A stretch of 64,000 nt of DNA from Macrostomum hystrix (taxonomy: Eukaryota > Platyhelminthes > Macrostomidae), in contig CATNEN010000038.1 in assembly GCA_950097015.1 (NCBI GenBank), positions 1,178,001-1,242,000 of the forward strand, written 5' to 3'. A program made the translations under genes and the position numbers. This document shows positions 20,341 through 30,905 of this stretch, piece after piece. Each line of letters begins with the position of its first letter. Positions within the stretch are counted from its first letter, which is position 1. The notes under the pieces were generated by a model. That model saw only the letters and a list, made by a program, of their open reading frames with translations. It did no database searches and was not told the DNA's origin.

Positions 20341-23300
20341 ATGCAACACGATCATGAACTGGCACCACCTGCTTATGCTACCCAATCACTCAGTCTCGCG
20401 TCTTTAACTTCCGATCAGCGAATTGCTTCAGCCAGAATGTTTATTAGAGCCAAAGTTGTGCGCAACGATGCCAAGGCTGAGATCAGGCACCAGGATGTCC
20501 TGTTCACGGGCCGACCCCCGCCAGGTGCTTGATCTGAACACACGAAATCTAAAATTTTATTGTTGCAATCTTTCATATATGATTCTTTTGAGTCGTTCAC
20601 TTACCTGCAAAAGCAGCTATAATAATAAAAACTATTTGTCGTCTATATCAGCTCTCTGATTGTATATCCTTTTTGATTAACACCTGTCTGATCGCTAATT
20701 TTCTATTAGTGGTTTCCTATCTCCGATTTTACGACTGCATTTCCGTCTCTTTGCTTTTATAGTTTGTTTCCTGCTTTGGTCCAGGTTACAATATTATCTT
20801 TGTGCCTTTTTTGCATCTCTGATCTCTCTGCGATTCTGCTCCTCTGTCCTCACCTGCTTTTCACTCCTGCTCTCTGTCCTCTCCTGCATTTCACTCCTGC
20901 ACAGTTCACATTTCACTCTCCCTCTCCACTCTCCCCTTCTCCACTTTCTCCTTTCCACTCTCTCGCTCCGTTCTCTCCCTCTCTGTTCTCTCCCTCTCAG
21001 TTCTCTCCCTCTCCGCTCTCTCCCTCTTTGTTCTCTCCCTCTCCGCTCTCTCCCTCTTTGTTCTTTCACTCGCCGTTCTCTCCCTCTCCGCTCTCTCCCT
21101 CTCCGTTCTCTCCCTCTCTGTTCTCTCCCTCTCCGCTCTCTCCCTCTCTGTTCTCTCCCTCTCCGTTCTCTCCCTCTCCGCTCTCTCCCTCTCCGTTCTC
21201 TCCCTCTCCGCTCTCTCCCTCTTTGTTCTCTCCCTCTCCGCTCTCTCCCTCTTTGTTCTTTCCCTCTCCGTTCTCTCCCTCTCCGCTCTCTCCCTCTCCG
21301 TTCTCCCTCTCTGTTCTCTCCCTCTCCGTTCTCTCCCTTTCTGTTCTCTCCCTCTCTGTTCTCTCCCTCTCCGCTCTCTCCCTCTCCATTCTCTCCCTCT
21401 CCGTTCTCTCCCTCTCCGTTCTCTCCCTCTCTGTTCTCTCCCTCTCCGCTCTCTCCCTCTCCATTCTCTCCCTCTCCGTTCTCTCCCTCTCTGTTCTCTC
21501 CCTCTCCGCTCTCTCCCTCTCCGTTCTCTCCCTCTCTGTTCTCTCCCTCTCTGTTCTCTCCCTCTCCGTTCTCTCCCTCTCTGTTCTCTCCCTCTCCGTT
21601 CTCTCCCTCTCAGTTCTCTCCCTCTCCGTTCTCTCCCTCTCCGCTCTCTCCATATTCGCTCCTGCACAGTTCACATTTCACTCTCCCTCTCCACTCTCCC
21701 CTTCTCCACTTTCTCCTTTCCACTCTCTCGCTCCGTTCTCTCCCTCTCTGTTCTCTCCCTCTCAGTTCTCTCCCTCTCCGCTCTCTCCCTCTTTGTTCTC
21801 TCCCTCTCCGCTCTCTCCCTCTTTGTTCTTTCACTCGCCGTTCTCTCCCTCTCCGCTCTCTCCCTCTCCGTTCTCTCCCTCTCTGTTCTCTCCCTCTCCG
21901 CTCTCTCCCTCTCTGTTCTCTCCCTCTCCGTTCTCTCCCTCTCCGCTCTCTCCCTCTCCGTTCTCTCCCTCTCCGCTCTCTCCCTCTTTGTTCTCTCCCT
22001 CTCCGCTCTCTCCATCTTTGTTCTTTCCCTCTCCGTTCTCTCCCTCTCCGCTCTCTCCCTCTCCGTTCTCCCTCTCTGTTCTCTCCCTCTCCGTTCTCTC
22101 CCTTTCTGTTCTCTCCCTCTCTGTTCTCTCCCTCTCCGCTCTCTCCCTCTCCATTCTCTCCCTCTCCGTTCTCTCCCTCTCCGTTCTCTCCCTCTCTGTT
22201 CTCTCCCTCTCCGCTCTCTCCCTCTCCATTCTCTCCCTCTCCGTTCTCTCCCTCTCTGTTCTCTCCCTCTCCGCTCTCTCCCTCTCCGTTCTCTCCCTCT
22301 CTGTTCTCTCCCTCTCTGTTCTCTCCCTCTCCGTTCTCTCCCTCTCTGTTCTCTCCCTCTCCGTTCTCTCCCTCTCAGTTCTCTCCCTCTCCGTTCTCTC
22401 CCTCTCCGCTCTCTCCATATTCGCTCCTGCACAGTTCACATTTCACTCTCCCTCTCCACTCTCCCCTTCTCCACTTTCTCCTTTCCACTCTCTCGCTCCG
22501 TTCTCTCCCTCTCTGTTCTCTCCCTCTCAGTTCTCTCCCTCTCCGCTCTCTCCCTCTTTGTTCTCTCCCTCTCCGCTCTCTCCCTCTTTGTTCTTTCACT
22601 CGCCGTTCTCTCCCTCTCCGCTCTCTCCCTCTCCGTTCTCTCCCTCTCTGTTCTCTCCCTCTCCGCTCTCTCCCTCTCTGTTCTCTCCCTCTCCGTTCTC
22701 TCCCTCTCCGCTCTCTCCCTCTCCGTTCTCTCCCTCTCCGCTCTCTCCCTCTTTGTTCTCTCCCTCTCCGCTCTCTCCCTCTTTGTTCTTTCCCTCTCCG
22801 TTCTCTCCCTCTCCGCTCTCTCCCTCTCCGTTCTCCCTCTCTGTTCTCTCCCTCTCCGTTCTCTCCCTTTCTGTTCTCTCCCTCTCTGTTCTCTCCCTCT
22901 CCGCTCTCTCCCTCTCCATTCTCTCCCTCTCCGTTCTCTCCCTCTCCGTTCTCTCCCTCTCTGTTCTCTCCCTCTCCGCTCTCTCCCTCTCCATTCTCTC
23001 CCTCTCCGTTCTCTCCCTCTCTGTTCTCTCCCTCTCCGTTCTCTCCCTCTCCGTTCTCTCCCTCTCTGTTCTCTCCCTCTCCGTTCTCTCCCTCTCCGTT
23101 CTCTCCCTCTCCGCTCTCTCCCTCTCTGTTCTCTCCCTCTCCGCTCTCTCCATATTCGCTCTCTCCCGCTCTGTTTCCCCTTGTTACATTTTTCTTGATT
23201 TCTTTTATTTTATTGGGTGTAATGATGATTTTCACCCGTGTTATCATTCCTACTCATCAATGCAAAGCAGTCTATTCGTTCTCAGTTGTCATGCTTCCAT

Positions 23301-24958
23301 TAATAACGGATAAAATCTTCTCTAAATGCCAAACAGTCCGCCGTCCGGCCAGACAGAAGAACAATGGCCGAGGCAAAGGCGGCGGCTCATCGATTCCCAG
23401 CCGGGCGCTTGTGAAACGCCTCGAATTGTACAGCATTCGCAGCGTCGACTTCGGTCTGGCCGAGAGGCTGCACGAACTGTGGCTGAGCTACGCAAAGGAC
23501 AGCCTGGGAACTGTAAATAGATGCTTTGTTGTTGCTAAAAATCTTTATAAGCACTTCGTAGTTGAATTCCACAGTTTTCTTAGACATCTGCCCCCAATTT
23601 TTTTGCCTTGCTAAAGGACTTATATTGTTACAGTAGAGTCAGGAATCGAACTCCCGACCTTCCAGTCGCTGCAAACGAGAACGCCCGCTATTTTATTATT
23701 CTACCTAGACGGAAATAATGCTCCCATTAATTACCACTTATAAGTTAATTCCTATTGATCTAAAAAAATAAAATTTGATAATGATTAGACACAATTTAAT
23801 GTTTTTTTTATAAAAAGGCTTAAAAAAACATCGATGTGAAGACGCGATTTTCCACAAAGTAAAAAATCGACAACCCGTGATTTTTCAAAGGGGGTCGGTG
23901 GCAGAGCGGTTATCGCGTTTGCCTCGCGCACCACGGTCCCTAAGTTCGATTCCACGGCGAGGGCACATTTATTTGGGGCGCAGCCGCTGAGAGAAGGCTT
24001 TGGGGCTTGTCGTGCAATTTACGCTTTTGTGGGCCAACCTCTAAGGCTCAGTGAAATGTACACTGCCTGACGATGAGAAAGTCAGGCAGATGTACACAGC
24101 TGTGTGAGCGTGTGCCTGCGTACAGTATCTGTGTGCGTGTGTGCTCAGGAGTCAGCGAATTGGGCAGAATTGCCTCCTCGCTGGCTGCGGGTCTAGTGTC
24201 ACCAAATGTGTGCCGTTGCCCGCAGCCTCCTGCAATTGTTATTATTATTAAATGTGATTTTCCGCAAAGTAAAATTAGCCTGTTTTCTTAGAATTTTTTT
24301 TATTTTATTTTAGTAATCGTGTAGATTTCTTAGAAAGTGTCTAATTCTTGGTAGAATTTTTATGACACTTCGCCGCGAAAATCGCATAGTATTTATTTAT
24401 AAGTTTTATTGTTTTTTATTTTGTAGTAGAATCCAGTTTTCTTAGAAAAGGGGGTATCAATGGTACTCTTATCCTGTTTTTTTGGAAAAGTTTTCTCAGA
24501 AAGATCATTTAAAAAATCAATTTTTCTTAAACACATATTCCGTCAAATTATCTTCAATCTGCTTCCCTCCGCAGCAGCTCGATCGTCTTGACTCGGCAAC
24601 GCCCCAGCAACTGCAGCAGCTGACCGAGGCGGCTCTCCGCCTGGACCTCACTGGCGCCCGACTCCTCGTTGTCGACGCCAGCACCGCCTCCCAGGTGGGC
24701 ATCTGCGGCATCTGCCTGATGGAGACCAAGCTCAGCTTTCGGCTAGCCAAGCCGCCGCAGGGCCGACTGCTGACTATACCGAAGGTCGGCACCACTTTGC
24801 GGCTGGAACTGGGCGCAGCCCGACTGACACTGTTCGCCAGTCAGCTGACTGTCCGGCCAGCCGAGCGGGCTACGAAACGATTCCGCAGCGGTCAGCGGCC
24901 GGCCAAGGTGCATTTCGACAGCCTGCTGGAGAAGGCGGCTGCAGACGCCGCGGTCTAG
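20341..24958 (+). CDS. POP4: Ribonuclease P/MRP subunit POP4 (Rpp29), three exons
   Basis: Exons 20341-20524, 23337-23512 and 24575-24958 join in phase (GT donors at 20525 and 23513; AG acceptors before 23337 and 24575) to give 247 residues, close to the 220 of human POP4. The protein has a charged N-terminal arm, a basic Gly/Lys linker, the LHELWLSYAKD helix, then the Sm-like beta-barrel: GARLLVVDAS, VGICGICLMETK, RLLTIPK and a final SQLTVRPAERATKRFR. These correspond segment by segment to the Rpp29 family. POP4 binds the catalytic RNA and sits in RNase P (tRNA 5' maturation) and RNase MRP (pre-rRNA processing) in the nucleus and nucleolus. Intron 1 (2.8 kb) holds a 765-bp higher-order pyrimidine repeat; intron 2 holds SINE sequences. 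The start is the first ATG after an acceptor-like TTTGCAG. Confidence 0.88.
20525..20888. other. Unique 5' part of POP4 intron 1
   Basis: AT-rich intron sequence between the donor and the pyrimidine array. Nothing else is recognisable in it. Confidence 0.6.
20889..23165. repeat. 765-bp higher-order repeat of 15-bp pyrimidine units in POP4 intron 1
   Basis: The base unit is 15 bp (CCCTCTCCGTTCTCT and variants). A block beginning CCTGCACAGTTCACATTTCA recurs at 20896, 21661 and 22426, exactly 765 bases apart, with nearly every unit variant preserved; one visible difference is CCATCTTTG for CCCTCTTTG near 22012. The third copy is truncated. The array is open in several frames on both strands (up to 849 codons) but is intronic. 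Confidence 0.95.
23623..23702 (-). mobile_element. Fragment of a tRNA-derived SINE (family 2)
   Basis: On the minus strand the stretch ends in a tRNA-like head with the B-box GGAGTTCGATTCCTGACTC. Its surrounding GAAGGTCGGG and ACTGTAACAAT match the element at 42872-43186. Only the head region is present. It lies in POP4 intron 2. Confidence 0.6.
23886..24255 (+). mobile_element. tRNA-derived SINE (family 1), copy A, in POP4 intron 2
   Basis: The head has A-box-like GGTGGCAGAGCGGTTA and B-box-like AGTTCGATTCC spaced as in a type II tRNA (Ser/Leu-like). It is followed by a ~280-base body and a (TTA)n-type tail (GTTATTATTATTAA). A copy with the same body occurs at 30442-30813. GATTTTCCACAAAGTAAAA on the left (23846-23864) and GATTTTCCGCAAAGTAAAA on the right (24256-24274) match at 18 of 19 bases and may be the target duplication, though about 20 bases separate the left one from the head. 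Confidence 0.85.
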
Positions 24959-25330
24959 ATTACATGCCTCCGTGTTTTGGGACTGCGTAATTACTGTAAT
25001 TACTGTAATTACTGCCGATCCGTTTCATGTGACGCTATCTTAATAATCCTTTCAAAATAGAGCATGATAATCCACAACTCATTCCTACATCCCAACATTA
25101 TAGTTCCTACGTACAGTTGTTCTTTCATAATAATAACGATATTCCTGTCTGAAGATCCATAATTATAATCCCAATCGGAAAATCTTTATCTTTTATCCCT
25201 TCAGATGACCTTTCATGATAATCGCTTCCAGAGATTAGGTTAATCCCCTCACGAAATTAGGAGAATCCCATCCAGAGATTGTAATAACCACTTCAATAGA
25301 TCATAATAATCCCATTAGGAGATCATGATT
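24959..25330. other. POP4 3' flank
   Basis: Unique sequence after the stop codon. It grades into degenerate copies of the following 44-bp repeat from about 25200 (recurrent AATCCC and GAGAT elements). No canonical AATAAA is near the stop. Confidence 0.55.
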
Positions 25331-26485
25331 AATAGTCCCTACAGGAGATAATGGCAGATCCATTAGGAGGTTATGATAATCCTATCAGGAGATCATGGCA
25401 ATCCCATTAGGAGGTTATGATAATCCTATCAGGAGATCATGGCAATCCCATTAGGAGGTTATGATAATCCTATCAGGAGATCATGGCAATCCCATTAGGA
25501 GGTTATGATAATCCTATCAGGAGATCATGGCAATCCCATTAGGAGGTTATGATAATCCTATCAGGAGATCATGGCAATCCCATTAGGAGGATATGATAAT
25601 CCTATCAGGAGATCATGGCAATCCCATTAGGAGGTTATGATAATCCTATCAGGAGATCATGGCAATCCCATTAGGAGGTTATGATAATCCTATCAGGAGA
25701 TCATGGCAATCCCATTAGGAGGTTATGATAATCCTATCAGGAGATCATGGCAATCCCATTAGGAGGTTATGATAATCCTATCAGGAGATCATGGCAATCC
25801 CATTAGGAGGTTATGATAATCCTATCAGGAGATCATGGCAATCCCATTAGGAGGATATGATAATCCTATCAGGAGATCATGGCAATCCCATTAGGAGGTT
25901 ATGATAATCCTATCAGGAGATCATGGCAATCCCATTAGGAGGTTATGATAATCCTATCAGGAGATCATGGCAATCCCATTAGGAGGTTATGATAATCCTA
26001 TCAGGAGATCATGGCAATCCCATTAGGAGGTTATGATAATCCTATCAGGAGATCATGGCAATCCCATTAGGAGGTTATGATAATCCTATCAGGAGATCAT
26101 GGCAATCCCATTAGGAGGTTATGATAATCCTATCAGGAGATCATGGCAATCCCATTAGGAGGTTATGATAATCCTATCAGGAGATCATGGCAATCCCATT
26201 AGGAGGTTATGATAATCCTATCAGGAGATCATGGCAATCCCATTAGGAGGTTATGATAATCCTATCAGGAGATCATGGCAATCCCATTAGGAGGTTATGA
26301 TAATCCTATCAGGAGATCATGGCAATCCCATTAGGAGGTTATGATAATCCTATCAGGAGATCATGGCAATCCCATTAGGAGGTTATGATAATCCTATCAG
26401 GAGATCATGGCAATCCCATTAGGAGGTTATGATAATCCTATCAGGAGATCATGGCAATCCCATTAGGAGGTTATGATAATCCTTC
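25330..26485. repeat. 44-bp minisatellite, about 25 copies
   Basis: A highly uniform 44-bp unit (GGAGGTTATGATAATCCTAT followed by CAGGAGATCATGGCAATCCC). The only regular variant is GGATATG for GGTTATG (about 25590 and 25855). Degenerate units precede it, so the clean part is a recent expansion. Confidence 0.96.
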
Positions 26486-27059
26486 GGGATAATAATCCCA
26501 TCCCGAAGTTACTCATTTGAGTTGTTATCCCTTCGGGATACCTCACTTATTAGAATCGTTTTGATTCACGCAACAAGTGAGTGAGATAGTTACATTACCT
26601 GTGCTTTTAGAATGACATTCAGTATTAAGTGCTTCAGTTAGAAAATTATAAAGCGCTTATATTTTCGCAATCAGCTACGAACCTTTGGACTGTGCGAGTG
26701 CATTTTGCTAATTCTAATTTTATGCCAATTATCTGTTATGTTGTACAAACTTACCTGCCCCAACTGCCCAACTGTGCATACCCTTGTGTGGCGTCTCTAG
26801 CTCTTAAAGATTAGAAAAAAAGATATGAACTGAGTCTAAACTTTGGCGGTAAAGCTAAGCTGAGTTAGTTATAAAGGTTGTTTGAAATGTGTTTCATGGA
26901 CTTTGTGCTTTTTAGTCAACATTATATGCCAGCTTTTTACAGTTAGTTAAAGACCGTTTTGTCAAAGACTTCAAAGAATATTATGTGGGACAGTTCAATC
27001 CGCTTAGTGTGTTGTTGTCTGCTTTCCTTTGAAAATGCTTCATTTTTTTCACATTGACT
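26486..27059. other. Unique intergenic spacer
   Basis: Nothing recognisable. A 61-codon open frame at 26629-26814 has no upstream splice or family support. Confidence 0.55.
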
Positions 27060-27520
27060 ACTTCCCCATTGATTACATTCCCCATCGATTACATTCCCCA
27101 TTGATTACATTTTCCATTGATACATTCCTCATTGATTACATTCTCCATTGATACATTCCTCATTGATTACATTCTCCATTGATTACATTCTCCATTGATT
27201 ACATTCCTCATTGATTACATTCCCTATTGATTACATTTACCCATTGATTACATTCCTCATTGATTACATTCCCCATTGATTACATTCTCCATTGATTACA
27301 TTCCTCATTGATTACATTCCCTATTGATTACATTTACCCATTGATTACATTCCTCATTGATTACATTCCCCATTGATTACATTCCCCATTGATTACATTC
27401 CCCATTGATTACATTCCCCATTGATTAGATTCCCCCTTGATTACATTCCCAATTGATTACATTCCCCATTGATTACATTCCTCATTGGTCACATTTCTTA
27501 TAGATAACATTCCAATTGAC
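27060..27520. repeat. 16-bp minisatellite
   Basis: Units of CATTGATTACATTCCC with C/T variants and one-base length changes, about 29 copies. Confidence 0.92.
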
Positions 27521-27847
27521 ATATAATAATTTCGCCACATATCGCCTATCGTAAAAATGGCAGACTTCTCGAATAATTCCCTTGAAAAGCAGATAGATTT
27601 GAATTATTCAGCACGAGATCATCTCCTTCTAGCCCCGGGTCCTTCCTTCCTTCCTTCCTTCCTTAGAAACTGAAATGTCGTCTAGAAGACTCATTTCTTC
27701 TGCCTTGTATTTCTGCTCAGTGATAAGGGACAGGGAGCCATGCTTATTAGGGCGTCGAATATGAAACATTTAGTGCTTTTTGGACGCTTTTTCTGCGATC
27801 ATATGTGACCTTCGAGCGTTTCTGGGATGGAGATATTGTGAAACTTC
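27521..27847. other. Unique spacer with a short CCTT microsatellite
   Basis: About 330 bases containing a (CCTT)n run near 27640-27664 and otherwise no signal. Confidence 0.6.
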
Positions 27848-29765
27848 ACTATTCACTATCCTGACCATTCACTATCCTGACCATTCACTACCCTGACTAT
27901 TCACTATCCTGACCATTCACTATCCTGACCATTCACTACCCTGACCATTCACTACCCTGACCATTCACTATCCTGACCATTCACTATCCTGACCATTCAC
28001 TACCCTGACCATTCACTACCCTGACCATTCACTATCCTGACCATTCACTATCCTGACCATTCACTATCCTGACCATTCACTATCCTGACCATTCACTATC
28101 CTGACCATTCACTACCCTGACCATTCACTACCCTGACCATTCACTATCCTGACCATTCACTACCCTGACCATTCACTATCCTGACCAGTCACTATCCTGA
28201 CCATTCACTATCCTGACCATTCACTATCCTGACCATTCACTATCCTGACCATTCCCTATCCTGACCATTCACCATCCTGACCAGTCACTATCCTGACCAT
28301 TCACTATCCTGACCAGTCACTATCCTGACCATTCACTATCCTGACCATTCACTACCCTGACCATTCACTATCCTGACCATTCACTATCCTGACCATTCAC
28401 TATCCTGACCATTCACTATCCTGACCAGTCACTATCCTGACCATTCACTATCCTGACCAGTCACTATCCTGACCAGTCACTATCCTGACCATTCACTACC
28501 CTGACCATTCACTATCCTGACCATTCACTATCCTGACCATTCACTACCCTGACCATTCACTATCCTGACCATTCCCTATCCTGACCATTCACTATCCTGA
28601 CCAGTCACTATCCTGACCATTCACTATCCTGACCAGTCACTATCCTGACCATTCACTATCCTGACCATTCACTACCCTGACCATTCACTATCCTGACCAT
28701 TCACTATCCTGACCATTCACTATCCTGACCATTCACTATCCTGACCAGTCACTATCCTGACCATTCACTATCCTGACCAGTCACTATCCTGACCAGTCAC
28801 TATCCTGACCATTCACTACCCTGACCATTCACTATCCTGACCATTCACTATCCTGACCATTCACTACCCTGACCATTCACTATCCTGACCATTCACTACC
28901 CTGACCAGTCACTACCCTGAGAACTTACAACTATGAAATCATTCACTATCCTGACCAGTCACTATCCTGACCATTCACTATCCTGACCAGTCACTATCCT
29001 GACCATTCACTATCCTGACCATTCACTACCCTGACCATTCACTATCCTGACCATTCACTATCCTGACCATTCACTATCCTGACCAGTCACTATCCTGACC
29101 ATTCACTACCCTGACCATTCACTACCCTGACCAGTCACTATCCTGACCAGTCACTATCCTGACCATTCACTACCCTGACCATTCACTATCCTGACCATTC
29201 ACTATCCTGACCATTCACTATCCTGACCATTCACTATCCTGACCATTCACTATCCTGACCATTCACTATCCTGACCATTCACTACCCTGACCATTCACTA
29301 CCCTGACCATTCACTATCCTGACCATTCACTACCCTGACCAGTCACTATCCTGACCAGTCACTATCCTGACCATTCACTACCCTGACCATTCACTATCCT
29401 GACCATTCACTATCCTGACCATTCACTATCCTGACCATTCCCTATCCTGACCATTCACTATCCTGACCAGTCACTAACCTGACCATTCACTATCCTGACC
29501 AGTCACTATCCTGACCATTCACTATCCTGACCAGTCACTATCCTGACCATTCACTATCCTGACCATTCACTATCCTGACCATTCACTATCCTGACCATTC
29601 ACTATCCTGACCAGTCACTATCCTGACCATTCACTACCCTGACCATTCACTATCCTGACCATTCACTACCCTGACCATTCACTACCCTGATCATTCACTA
29701 TCCTGACCATTCACTACCCTGACCAGTCACTACCCTGAGAACTTACAACTATGAAATCATTCACT
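27848..29765. repeat. 16-bp minisatellite with large-block duplication
   Basis: Units of GACCATTCACTATCCT (variants CACTACCCT and CAGTCACT) repeat about 118 times. A unique interruption, GAGAACTTACAACTATGAAA, occurs at 28919 and again at 29737, so an ~818-bp block was duplicated. A CCCTATCC variant also recurs about 314 bases apart. Confidence 0.95.
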
Positions 29766-30441
29766 ACCCTTAATAGCATTAGGGGCAGTTTAAATTATTC
29801 ACCTGCTTTGATTAGCAGAAGTAATTATTTTTTGGTTGTAAATAATTTGTCAAAGCACGCTAGGAGCTTTTCAACAATGTTATCTTAGTTTCTTGCAGCT
29901 AAGGCTGAAATGTAATCCTGTTTTGATTATTTGCTGAAAAATAATTGCCTTGAGTTTGTTATGCAGGCTAGAACTGATTGAGTTTGCGTGTTTATGTGGC
30001 TTATCTCGGTGTGCTAAAAGTGCACGGCCATAGAGTTGCTATTAGTTATCGAATTTGTTTATTCAGCTGTGAGGTGCATCATCTAGCCATTTTGATTTGC
30101 CTATTTCCTATTGGATAGGAGAATCTTGACCAATGGTTGCGCGGTACGCAGCTGATATAAGGGAATACATTTTAGGGATATATGTGTGTTTTAAAAAATC
30201 CTACGGTTACCCACACTAGCATCATCCAAGCCACCTTTCTGGATTTTTATCCTACATGATTTATTATCCTCGTTAAAATAGGCTTCATCGATTGAGTCTT
30301 CTCTCTTGGTCATATTGTTGCTGTACTCAGAAAAAGTTTGAGTAAGTTTGATTATTTTCTTAATAGGGCTTTGCACTTTTTGTTTATTGATTGACTGACC
30401 GATTTTTTCTCTCAAAATCATTTGACGCAGTAATTTATCAC
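29766..30441. other. Unique intergenic spacer upstream of TRPM copy 1
   Basis: AT-rich. A minus-strand open frame of about 80 residues (30191-30440, Lys/Ile-rich) runs on into the SINE. It has no recognisable family and no splice support, so I do not call it a gene. Confidence 0.5.
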
Positions 30442-30813
30442 TTAGGTGGTGAGTGCCAGAGCGGTTAACGCTTTTGCCTCTCGCACCAAGGTCCCTGAGC
30501 TCGATTCCTCGGCGAGGCCTCATTAATTTTGCGGCGCAACCGCGCACAGAAGGCTTAGGGGCTTGTCGTGCAACTTACGCCCTTGAGGGCCAACCTTCAA
30601 GGCACAGTAAAAGTGTACACTGCCTGACGATGAAAAATTGAGGGCCGATGTACACCTGTGTGAGCGTGTGCCTGCCTGCGTACAGGATCTATGTGCGTGT
30701 GTGGTGTGTGCTCAGGAGTCGATGAAATGGGTAGAATTGCCTCCACACTGGCTGCGGGTCTAGTGTCACCAAATGATGTGCCACTGCCCGCAGCTCTCCT
30801 GCGAATAGTTTTA
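30442..30813 (+). mobile_element. tRNA-derived SINE (family 1), copy B, just 5' of TRPM copy 1
   Basis: Head with GAGTGCCAGAGCGGTTAACG (A box) and GAGCTCGATTCC (B box). The body is shared with copy A: GGCTTGTCGTGCAA, then TACACTGCCTGACGATGA, then GGCTGCGGGTCTAGTGTCAC, with a TTATTATTAA tail. It ends about 90 bases before the TRPM start codon, so it could form part of that gene's promoter or 5' UTR. The second TRPM copy lacks it. Confidence 0.85.
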
Positions 30814-30905
30814 TTATTAAAAGCACCTACTCGCGTTACGTATCCGTTTCAGTCGTTTTTTAACGCATCGGTATCTGGCGTTGCCAGCGACGCCAACCAG
30901 CCGCC

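Noticed and set aside
20764-23313. An 849-codon plus-strand open frame and 200-290-codon minus frames
   Set aside because: They consist only of the 15-bp repeat translated. They lie inside POP4 intron 1, are open in several frames on both strands at once, and are flanked by POP4 exons whose phases fit when this is removed.
30191-30547. Minus-strand 118-codon open frame
   Set aside because: A third of it is the SINE read backwards; the remainder has no recognised family, start context or splice support.
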